Source: Podospora bellae-mahoneyi (taxonomy: Eukaryota > Ascomycota > Sordariomycetes > Sordariales > Podosporaceae). From it: a stretch of DNA of 64,000 nt. A model generated the notes under the pieces. That model was not told where the DNA came from, searched no databases, and was given only the letters and a program-made list of their open reading frames with translations. Of the stretch, positions 34,660 through 43,344 are shown in pieces. The position numbers were made by a program, and so were the translations under genes. The stretch lies in contig NC_085886.1 of assembly GCF_035222275.1 (NCBI RefSeq), positions 558,001 to 622,000 of the forward strand. The letters run 5' to 3'. Positions within the stretch are counted from its first letter, which is position 1. Each line of letters begins with the position of its first letter.

Positions 34660-35489
34660 ATGGTGCCAGAAGCCCGTAAAACTCGCGACCTGATCTTTGT
34701 CATCGGTAAAGCCATCATAGTATCACTACCCCAACATTTCATTCTTGGCTGACCGCTTCTCAGGTGCTCCCGGAGCGGGAAAGGGTACCCTCTGCAAAAT
34801 GCTGGCGGAAGCCAACAACGTCGACCACCTCTCCCTCGGAGACCTTTTACGGCAAACCGTGTCATCACCGAACGCAGACCAATTAATCGCCGGGTGCATC
34901 CACCGTGGAGAGCTCCTACCAACACATATACTCCACGAACTTTTGTATCACCGCGTGGCCCAACCTATATCCTCTACCGCTGGTCGACCCCTCCTGCTGG
35001 ACGGTTTTCCCCGGCGGTTGGACCAGGCTAGAGAATTTGAAGCAGTGGCAAGTACCCGACCTGGCGCAACTTTACTCATTATTTCGGGAGCTGGGGGCTG
35101 AGTCTGCTAACCGACACCTCGCAGTTTGGACCCCCAAAGCTCATTCTCTTCTTTGACTGTCCCGAAGATCTCGCGAGAGAAAGGGTTGTCACGAGAAAAT
35201 TAGGTCGAATTGGCGACACAGTTGAGATGTTCGACAAGCGGTATTCCGAGTTTCGCGAGTCAAACCCGCCAATCTTGAGCCATTACGCGAGACCCGAGGG
35301 CAGGCTGATCACAGTATGTCGTATGGAAGAATACCATCTTCAGAATGAGCGTGTCACTAAGATGAATAGATCGACACCAGTGGCGCAACAGAAGAATCAT
35401 ACCAGAAGCTGCAGGCTGCTCTGGGTAGCAGTGAGGAATGGGCAGCTCTGACTTCCGAAGCGCCGAAGTTCCCCGTCGAATGGCTATGA
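34660..35489 (+). CDS. UMP/CMP-type nucleoside monophosphate kinase
   Basis: Four exons, 34660-34705, 34764-35047, 35125-35313 and 35370-35489; 212 aa, the usual size. Walker A is GAPGAGKGT (16-24). LSLGDLLR is the NMP-binding start, LLLDGFPRRLDQA the second NMP loop, FGPPKLILFFDCP the core strand, TRKLGRIGDTVE the short LID, and KRYSEFRESNPPILSHY the helix after it, as in UMP-CMP kinases. The second intron either starts with a GC donor (GCAAGT, 35048) or with GTGGCA three bases earlier; both keep frame and differ by one Val. Its branch site CTAAC and GCAG acceptor are clear. Vertebrate viperin is neighboured by the kinase CMPK2, which supplies CTP; the same role is inferred here. No targeting peptide is obvious. 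Confidence 0.9.
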
Positions 35490-35610
35490 GAAATGACAGA
35501 CGATCAGGCCCACAGTTAGTGCAAGTCAAAACAGAGGTGAGAAATCATAGAGAAGCAGGTCTTTGGTATAGTTGTTGTACAGTACTGCCGACGGGTGGTG
35601 ATAATGGTGA

Positions 35611-36249
35611 TTATGATCTCTTCTGCCCCATCATCTCAAAATAAGCCGTCAACTTCCCCACCGGCCTCCCCTTCCTAAACGCCCACCCATACCTCCTCAT
35701 AAACTCCCCAATCCTCGCATCCATCCTCTCCATCTCCCCCATCTTCTCCTCCTCACTCGCCTCCCCATCCAGCACCCTCTGCAGCTCCACCTCGCCAACC
35801 TCGTGGCCAAAATCCATATTATCCCTCACAATCCTGAACTCCTCATCCGCGATCCACGTCTCACGGGTGGTAACAAAATCCGCCATGATTCCCAGCCCAA
35901 AATCCTCTTTTTCATGAGCTTGAATCCCCGTGATATTCTCGACACAAGCCGCAATGTCGCTCACTCTGTTGAGCTCCTCAAACCGTGAGTTGGTAAAGTC
36001 ACCGCCTTTTCGAATCTTGGCTTCCCATATCCCGTTGCGGCGGCGGATCCAGGCGCCGGAGGAGGAGAGGAGGTTAGACTTGTCGTAGTAGGTGTCGCGG
36101 ATTGTTTGGAGGGGGAGTGAGCGGAGGGATTGGAAGGGTGGGATGCCGCCGTTTTGGGTAAGGTGGCGGACGGCGAGGGAGTGGAATTTGCGTTCGACTT
36201 CTAGGATGCAGGGGGAGAGGGCTTTCTGGAGGGGTGGCCGGATAGCCAT
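35611..36249 (-). CDS. CYTH thiamine-triphosphatase-like protein
   Basis: Single exon, 212 aa. It matches animal thiamine triphosphatase (ThTPase) block by block: the ExExK signature LEVERKF (Glu17, Glu19, Lys21), RDTYYDKSNLL, WIRRRNGIWEAK, ADFVTTRETW, DNMDFGHEVGEVEL and the closing GKLTAYF. These line the triphosphate tunnel and bind Mg2+, so a metal-dependent triphosphatase is expected; known substrates in the family are thiamine triphosphate and inorganic tripolyphosphate. The start is the ATG just before the first tunnel strand; the frame stays open upstream but without conserved sequence. It converges with the kinase gene, 121 bp end to end, and carries the promoter element of the viperin/kinase pair. 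A role with ddhCTP or other nucleotides is only a guess. Confidence 0.9.
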   Translation of the reverse strand: MAIRPPLQKALSPCILEVERKFHSLAVRHLTQNGGIPPFQSLRSLPLQTIRDTYYDKSNLLSSSGAWIRRRNGIWEAKIRKGGDFTNSRFEELNRVSDIAACVENITGIQAHEKEDFGLGIMADFVTTRETWIADEEFRIVRDNMDFGHEVGEVELQRVLDGEASEEEKMGEMERMDARIGEFMRRYGWAFRKGRPVGKLTAYFEMMGQKRS

Positions 36250-36351
36250 TGTGAGGTGGGTGTGTTGGTTTCTGTGTGCATTCAGTTTGAGTGAGAAGTC
36301 GAGAGGATGAAAGGGCACTGCGAAAAGTGTGAGCAAATGTGGTGAATGCAA

Positions 36352-36364
36352 TGAGGCCTACAGT
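36352..36364 (-). promoter_or_regulatory. shared promoter element, copy 3
   Basis: Reads ACTGTAGGCCTCA on the minus strand, identical over 13 nt to copy 2. It lies about 100 bp before the ThTPase-like start codon, in the gene's own reading direction. Confidence 0.55.
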
Positions 36365-36571
36365 CGGAAGTTCTCACTTAAAACCTGTGTGTAACCAACA
36401 ACTCTTGGTGGGGTAAGAGTCAATCGGAGCAAATGAGTGAGTGAGCAGCGAGTGGCCTGTGTTTGCAAACAGATTTGACAACGATTTGTAAACATCGCAA
36501 AATTACCATCTATGATACATCCACAATTCCATCACCCGTCCCCGGTTTCACACACCTCAGAATAACAAAGC

Positions 36572-37746
36572 TTACAGAGAAACAACCAACTTAGTCCCAC
36601 TAACACCCCCCCTCAACCTCTCCAACCCTGCCCCAATAACCCCCAACCCCTTACCCACAACCTCAATCTCCAACGGCATCTTAAACCGTCCCGACTCAAC
36701 CAAATCCACCAATTTCGTCATCGCCGCCCCGCCCCCATCAGTCTGGAACGCCATCCGGCCAAACACCGTCGCGGCTTTGACCCCCTCCGGCACCTCCAAC
36801 TTCTCCCCCGTCATAACATGACTATACAGCTTCGGCCCATCCTCCCTAAACGCCGCAAAGATCTCCTTGTTCCCTGCCATCGCCCCAGCAACAGTATCAA
36901 TCATTGCGTCAACCCCCTGCCCGTTAGGCGAGGCGTCACGAACCGCCTTGGCGATTTGATCGGGCTTCATGTTGCGGTCGACGCAGGTTGTCGCGCCGAG
37001 GGAGGTGACTTTCTGGTTGTGGGCGCGGGAGTTGGTTGTGATGATTACCAGGTGGGGGAGGGCGTCACGCAGGAGTTGGACAGCGGAGGCGCCCACGCCG
37101 GAAGAGCCGCCGATGACGAGGACCGAGGTCAAAAGGGGGGGTTTGACCTGGGGTTGGGTGGCACCTGGGGTCATTGGGCTGGTGAGGTCGTCGAGGTTGG
37201 GGATCCTCTCGTTGGGGAGCTCCCTGAGGTGGGGGAGGGGGACGCCGAGGCCTTTGATGATGGAGGCTACGGCTGTGAGGTAACAGATTCTGGGGGAAGC
37301 AAGATTAGCAAGAGATACAGTGTGGAGTGAAAAGGGGTTGCTCACGGAACAGAAGCAGCCTGCTCAAAAGTCCAAGCTGTGGGCTTGCGGCAGGCGTAGT
37401 TGGCCGGGACGGTCGTTACATCCTGGAAAGCGCCGGCGCGGCCACCATGGCCAGCCAAGCTCATGACCGCATCACCGGCCTTGAACCCCTGAACATTCTT
37501 ACCAACAACCTCCACCACACCAGCTGTGTCGATGCCGAAGATCTCGGGCCAAGAATCGACCATCATCCCATGGTGAAGATTCTTCCAGTCGAGGGGGTTC
37601 AGACCAACAGCACGGTTCCGGATGCAAATCTCGTTCGGCCCAGGAACTGGGTAAGGTGCGTTGATCAGCTGGAACGGACCGCCTTGTCTGGCAGCGATGT
37701 ACTGCTGGATGCCTTTCGGGGCGACCGAGCTGGCGTTTGGAGACAT
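36572..37746 (-). CDS. medium-chain dehydrogenase/reductase (quinone/enoyl reductase type)
   Basis: Two exons on the minus strand, 37346-37746 and 36572-37289, with a 56-nt intron (GTGAGC...GCTAATC...CCCCAG), giving 372 aa. The GroES-like N-terminal half has GLNPLDWKNLHHG and GIDTAGVVEVVG; the Rossmann half has VLVIGGSSGVGASAVQLL, the dinucleotide fold. No cysteine ligands for catalytic or structural zinc are seen, so it belongs with the zinc-free quinone oxidoreductase/trans-enoyl-reductase branch (ToxD-like), using NAD(P)H. Such enzymes often sit beside metabolite genes; here an acyltransferase and MFS transporter lie within 5 kb. Substrate unknown. Confidence 0.85.
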
Positions 37747-38380
37747 GTTGGTGAGAGTGTCGAGTGTTGAGAGACAAATCTTGTCTGAGTGATCTCTGCT
37801 GCTTCAAGAGATTACATATGAGATGGGATCAGGTTTTGCTCCCAGGGAGGCGAGATTCAGGGGTGACGTCGCCATTCTCCGGCGTTCCGTAGCGCGAGTG
37901 TCTTGACTCGAGCAAAACTGCCATTCACCGGGTTAGATACTGTGACTGACTGGCTTCAAAGCGCGCCGTTGAGCCGCTGTTCACAGGCCGGGTGTCGTTA
38001 GTTTAAGCTTCTTTACCCCTGACCCCTTTCCCGAGACAGTGGGGCCGGTCGGCCCCGGCACGTCGGAAGTGGGACCCGGGATTGTGGGGCACATCGGCCA
38101 ACCCCGCTGTCACACCACCGTCCACCTGTGCTTGTCACGCCATCAACATCACCTCACCGTCTTCCCAAGCCAACATCATGGAAGAGGGGAAGCACCAGTA
38201 TCGGGTGTAGTGTTGCTCATTTGTCTATAAAAACATCAGTTTTGTCACTTCAGTCAATACAGTTGTCTCCCATCATTGTTACAACAGATCTCTTCAATAC
38301 TTCTTGCAGACAAACCACATACCCACCACCGCAACACAGCCTAGGTGACTGTTACGTTTTCAGGTTCACTCACAGCAAAA
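37747..38380. other. intergenic region with a TATA box
   Basis: Promoter of the reductase on the left. On the right TATAAAAA at about 38,225 lies 155 bp before the ATG of a small His-rich frame. Confidence 0.4.
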
Positions 38381-38656
38381 ATGAACCATACCAACACTGC
38401 CAGCCATCAATCACCAAAACCTCAACACCCACCAGAGGAACACCATCACCATCACCACTGGTACCACCTCAGCCAGCAAGCTCTCCTATCAGGGCTGATG
38501 TGCATGTCATGGGGTGCACTTCCCCCTGATGCAGTCGAATACCTTGCCAATCCAAGTCATGCACCCGACTCGGAGTCCATTACTGGCGTTCATCATCACA
38601 CCTTGTACCCTGTTTCGTCTCACGGTTCAACGCATTCCGCATCGCGGCCAAAGTAG
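38381..38656 (+). CDS. possible small His-rich protein (91 aa)
   Basis: ATG in good context (AAAATGA) opens 91 codons with a run of six His (EEHHHHHHWYHL), a short hydrophobic patch (ALLSGLMCMSWGALP) and a Ser/His-rich end. A TATA box and leader precede it. No family recognised. It could bind metal ions, or the frame may be chance; length and lack of introns leave it open. Confidence 0.4.
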   Translation: MNHTNTASHQSPKPQHPPEEHHHHHHWYHLSQQALLSGLMCMSWGALPPDAVEYLANPSHAPDSESITGVHHHTLYPVSSHGSTHSASRPK

Positions 38657-38918
38657 GGAAGGCAACGAATTTGATGATTAATGATTACGATTTTTGATAC
38701 CCTAAAACTGTTAGTAAGCCCCAAGGCAGACATCTCATCCCTGCTTAGACTGACAGCCCAAGGATTGGAACTTTGCATGGTCTGTTAGGCGAGAATCGGC
38801 CGAGGGATGCAATGAAGGAGATTTCCGCAATTCGAGCAAGGGCTTCATATCACTCTTAAAGCTAGCCAATGCTACTTAATTTTGATCATTTCTAAGACCT
38901 GCCACGTACCAGTGACAG

Positions 38919-40474
38919 CTACTCTCGCTTCGTCTGAGGCTGAGGAACAAATAGCCAAGCAATTGCCGAGGCCGATATCAGGCCCGCAAGGACAGGTTGC
39001 AATACCGAGACTCCAACGTGGGCGCCCAGTATGCCGGTGACGATCGGGAACAGAGAACCACCAAGTTGGGCAAAGACGAAGAGGAAGGGCAGTGCTGTAG
39101 ATCTGATGTCGGGAGGGAAGAGCCGCGTGCCCACCCCAAGGGCCTGTTGGCGACTGTTAGCTAAAACCCCGATTCATGAAACCAAATTAGGCAGGTTGGG
39201 TACGGACAGTGGCAAAGAATGGCCCGAGAAAGAACCCCAAGAAGCTGATGGCGACCGAGGCAGCAATGATGTTGGGAACACTGTAACAAATCTCGATTAG
39301 CCTCACTGCCCCACACAATATCTCCTGTCCTGCCACCATGTGATGATGCTTACAGCCAGAATACCAGCTGAAACGCTAGACAGATCAGGCAGTATATGAA
39401 TATCATCCGCCGCTCGCCGAATTTGTGTGTTGGATCGGGCAGAAGGAGGCGACCCAAGAGACAACCGCCGCTGAACCCAGCTGGAACGTATCCCATCTGC
39501 CTCAAGTCGCCATCGCGGACATCCACGAGATATTCCACAACCCATCCACCAGCGGTGACGCAAACCCCGAGATGGAAGAAGAAAAACAGACTGATTATCC
39601 AAACGCTTCGCGTCGTGAGGGTCTCTTTGATGAGGGCCGAAGCGCTTTTCTCGGGAGCCACAGTACCGGGATCAAGAGCACGCACATGGGGTCGAAGGCG
39701 GAATGTATCCCGAAATGCCACCATGGCCAGTGCCAAGTTAACAACACCCAAGCCCAGAGGTACGGTGTAAAACAAGTACCACTGCGAAGATCCGTCTCCG
39801 GAAGGCGATGACGCGATGGGGGAGGCAGCGAATGGCGCAACGAGACATCCTGCCATGTACATGGCATGGATAAAACCAAGCCAGCGGTGAACAGTCAGAC
39901 CCTTCTCCGTGGCGACGTAGGTGTTTGCCTGTGTGTCCTGGAAAGCCTGTCCGATGCTGGCAAACCAGAAGGTGGTGATGAACAAGCCAAACGGCGGCGT
40001 GGGCCATGCTCTCAGTGCATGGGCGACGACTTGGAAGGCAGCGCCTAAAACCATCATAGCTCCAAGATCAAGGCGATGATTGAGATGTGTGTTGGACAAG
40101 GCGGCGGATAACCAGCCCACGAAACTCGCCGCATATCTTGTCTGTGTCAACACGATGCCTATATACCTATGTTGGTCGAATGAGCGAGAGCGTCGAACTT
40201 ACAGGGCAGACACAATGGCAGTGGTTACACCATAGTCGCGGATGATGTGTGGTATCAAGGCACCGATGCTACCGTCGTTGACACCGGACACAAAAAACGA
40301 AAAAGCAGCGCTGGCGAGCTTCAAAAGAACCGACTTGGTGAGCCCTTGGGCCTGACCATCTTCAGAGGGGGGAGAGTCGTCCACTTGGAAAGAAGCTCTT
40401 GCTGTGGATCGTGATGCATTCTCGGCATCGCTCGGAAGTTCAACTGTGTAAGTGGTTGTGGCTGCTTTGGACAT
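38919..40474 (-). CDS. MFS transporter, BSC6/fucose-permease-like
   Basis: Four exons on the minus strand, 40203-40474, 39354-40136, 39208-39280 and 38919-39143, giving 450 aa and about 12 membrane helices. The first helix carries FFVSGVNDGSIGALIPHII, typical of the fungal BSC6-like branch of the major facilitator superfamily. Charged N-terminal tail is cytosolic. The first intron is either 66 nt with an AAG acceptor (chosen, gives SALYAASFVGWLSAAL) or 36 nt with a TAG acceptor, which would add ten residues and is too short for most fungal introns. The third donor (GTCCGT) is weak. Divergent from the acyltransferase gene, 508 bp apart, suggesting shared control. Substrate unknown; sugar or metabolite efflux are both possible. 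Confidence 0.85.
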
Positions 40475-40982
40475 GGCGGATATTCGTTATGTGTATCAAT
40501 CTCCCGAGCCTTGATACCTGGCTTGAGGGACCTAGTCGTGGGCAAACGAAATCCTGACCGGACAGCATTTTATCAGTGTTCATGGAGGACAAGGGCCATG
40601 GAGCGCATTTGTCAGGGTTGCCAACTTGGGATGATCCCCAGATCTCGTCGGTGTCATGCCTTTGTTTCCCCGCTGATTTGGTGTGGATCACTGGCTCAAA
40701 CGTGCCGAAATGGCTAAACTTCGGTGGGCAGTGGGCGTCTCGCTTCAGTGGCATGGCTAAAAGTCGGAGACCTGCACCAACCACGGCCACTCTGCCAAGA
40801 GATCACGATCACAGAAGTGCTCCTTTTCCCGACCTTTTCCCGACTTACACGCTCCGTTATTGCTCTTCTTGCTCAAAGGCGGAAATCAAGACCGAGATGA
40901 TCAAGATAAAAGGGCGAGGTGCTGTCCTCACGAGAGAGATTGGATGAAATGTCCAAGTTCAGACACACCTCAAGCAACCACC
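40475..40982. promoter_or_regulatory. divergent promoter, MFS transporter and acyltransferase
   Basis: 508 bp between two divergent start codons. No recognised binding site was identified. Confidence 0.35.
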
Positions 40983-42533
40983 ATGACATCTCCCTCAGTC
41001 TACGACAATTTTGTCTGGCGCGAGATCAGCCCTGGCATTTGGCAGCGTGACGCCGACGAGGCCGAGGTGTTCTACTCTTCTTTGGTCAAACAGTACGCAG
41101 GGAGCGGACGCATGCACTTCGCTATCACTGGCCATGTGTCGTTGACTATCCCGGTTCTCGAAGGCCAGGATGCCACTGCGGTCGCGCCCAGATTCGACGC
41201 AGCTCTACAAGCCGCATGGCTGAGACTTCGACACCAACTTCCCAGCATCGGTGCGCAAGTTCACTTTGACAGCCATGAGCAGAAGTGGAAGAAGACATAC
41301 ACGAGTTTGCCCGACGACGGCGCCCGTGCCGCCTGGCTTGACAAGACGTTTCATTTCATTACAGACGGGCAGACTGGAGTGGAATGGGCCAATTCGGACC
41401 CTCCTGCTCCAGAGCTTGCGACATTGTTTGTCGTTGCCGTACCTGCTTCTCCTAACTCAGGGGTCCGCCGTGACATCGTCCTTCGCTCCCCTCACGACAT
41501 CATTGATGGCATTGGCACTCTACAACTTCTCAATGCCTTCGTTCATCACGCCTCACAGGCTATGGGTGAGTGCTCGACCATGCAACTTGTCATCTTCGAT
41601 GGCTCCGAGACAGCACGCCTGAGTCCACCTTATCGAGTGGCTGCCGCTGTTCCTCCAGTTCCCACTCCCGAGCAGAAAGCGAAACAAGCAGCTCTACAAG
41701 AGGCCAACAACGCACCCCAGGATCTAGCAGTTGCGAGCATCGGCATTCCATATCGTCAAGGCGCTCCCTTACCTGGTAAACATCAACGAGTCGCTCATAC
41801 CATTTCTGCCGATCGTGTCTCCTCACTGCTGGCGGCGCTCAAGGCTATTGGTGCGACGCCGACCCATGCGTTCCACGCTGCCATTGCCATGGTAGTCCGC
41901 GATCTGCACACCGAGAGCCTCTCGGCGCCGCCTGATGCTGGCGCCTTGGTCAAGTACATCAACTACATTCTTCGGAATGAGCGTCAAAGCTGTCAGCCGC
42001 CTTTCAACGGGCCCCATCATGCAGCAGCCGTTTATCACTCTGTTTCTGGGGCCAAGCTTGCTGTAACGATGCCGGCCACCGTCTTTACCGATGCCAGCAA
42101 ACGAGACGACGAATTTCTCGATATCTTGGCTCAAATGCGACAGTTCTACCACTCCGTGCGTGACGACAAAGACCACTTTGCTCTGGCACCATACATCTGG
42201 ACGGCGGCCACCCCTTCCCTTCCATTGCCTCAATCGGAGAACGACAAGTGGGATATTCCGGTCCCGTCGCCCAATCCCAAGCCCTCTGTCTCCATTTCCA
42301 GCATGGGCCTCATCGACAAACTAATTGTTTCGCGCGTCGGTGAGGTAGAGGTTCACAACCCCTGGGTGACCGGTGAGGAGCTGGGCACTGGACTGGGGTT
42401 GTTTCTCGGGACATTTAGAGGAGAGATGGAGCTTAGTGCCGCCTTCAACGAAGCGTGGCACACAGCGGAAGAGGTCCACGGGTTTTTGGACAGGTGCGAG
42501 AGGATTGTTTTTGCTTGGGTTGATCGTATTTGA
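40983..42533 (+). CDS. Tri3-like O-acyltransferase (condensation/BAHD-related fold)
   Basis: Single exon, 516 aa. Start at ATG 40983 (ACCACCATGA); an open frame with another ATG at 40947 runs upstream. The catalytic motif SPHDIIDGIGTL has His171 and Asp175 in HxxxDG, as in the trichothecene 15-O-acetyltransferase Tri3 and the wider CoA-acyltransferase/condensation superfamily. Family length fits. It would transfer an acetyl or other acyl group from CoA to a hydroxyl or amine on a small molecule, in the cytosol. No trichothecene synthase or P450 is in the window. With the divergent MFS transporter it could form a modify-and-export pair for detoxification or tailoring. Confidence 0.82.
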   Translation: MTSPSVYDNFVWREISPGIWQRDADEAEVFYSSLVKQYAGSGRMHFAITGHVSLTIPVLEGQDATAVAPRFDAALQAAWLRLRHQLPSIGAQVHFDSHEQKWKKTYTSLPDDGARAAWLDKTFHFITDGQTGVEWANSDPPAPELATLFVVAVPASPNSGVRRDIVLRSPHDIIDGIGTLQLLNAFVHHASQAMGECSTMQLVIFDGSETARLSPPYRVAAAVPPVPTPEQKAKQAALQEANNAPQDLAVASIGIPYRQGAPLPGKHQRVAHTISADRVSSLLAALKAIGATPTHAFHAAIAMVVRDLHTESLSAPPDAGALVKYINYILRNERQSCQPPFNGPHHAAAVYHSVSGAKLAVTMPATVFTDASKRDDEFLDILAQMRQFYHSVRDDKDHFALAPYIWTAATPSLPLPQSENDKWDIPVPSPNPKPSVSISSMGLIDKLIVSRVGEVEVHNPWVTGEELGTGLGLFLGTFRGEMELSAAFNEAWHTAEEVHGFLDRCERIVFAWVDRI

Positions 42534-42705
42534 TGGAGGATGTGTGTCAATCGACGGTCCTCAATTTACACAAACTCTTTTTGACGGCCATTTGCGTGTC
42601 TGGGAGGCGATTTGTGACACATTGGGCAACTGGGCAGGGCTGTTCGGGCCTCAGGGGTAGCTACCCGTTAGCGATATGAATGCCAAGTCCAACCTGCATT
42701 TGCAA

Positions 42706-42786
42706 GTCGCTTTGGCGGAGTGGTTAACGCGCGGCCCTGCTAAGGCCGTTTCTTCGGAAGCGTAGGTTCGAATCCTGCAGGCGACG
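42706..42786 (+). tRNA. tRNA-Ser (GCT)
   Basis: Acceptor arms GTCGCTT and AGGCGAC pair (one G-U). The D-arm carries GAGTGGTTAACGC, the anticodon loop CTGCTAA gives anticodon GCT, and the long variable arm (TTTCTTCGGAAGC) marks a serine tRNA. T-arm GGTTCGAATCC. No intron. A run of five T starts a few bases downstream (Pol III terminator). Confidence 0.96.
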
Positions 42787-43344
42787 TTCACTTTTTAAAT
42801 TTTTTTACAGCCTGATCATTATGTAATTCTTTTTTTCCCGCTTTCCAGGAGGAACTTAGGTCGACAAGGTCGGAACGTAGCACAATGCGGAAGCCTAACT
42901 CAACGACGAGTGACGATCAACGGAAACTTATAGTTGGGCATCAGCTCGCAATTCAACCTTTTCCGCTCTTTTCTTCCTCCATTGTCGATCTGATCACCAT
43001 GCCTCTTGTGTTTCTCTGCGGGGAATGTTGAAGCGGCGTTGCACAAATGAGGTTCAAAGTGCGGCCCCCACATTCTTTGCAGCGCTCCAGACCACCAGAC
43101 TTCCTTCTTTTGACGTTTGCTGCAGTCAGCGGGCGGTGCAGGCAACAGTCACACCTTCTGGAAACCTTCCACCCCAGGGCACCTGGTACATTCTCAACAT
43201 AAGGTAGAGCCCTACCAGCATCATGGTCTCCGAGCACCGGCTGGGCAACTTATATATCACCGATTTACGAGACCCATAACGATGCTCCAATAGACAACAG
43301 CCCATTCTCCCACAGATCTTCCACCCCGCCTTTGTCTTGACCCC
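42787..43344. other. intergenic region, 0.55 kb
   Basis: tRNA 3' flank and the promoter of the ankyrin gene (an ATATATC box lies 95 bp before its ATG). No other gene. Confidence 0.45.
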
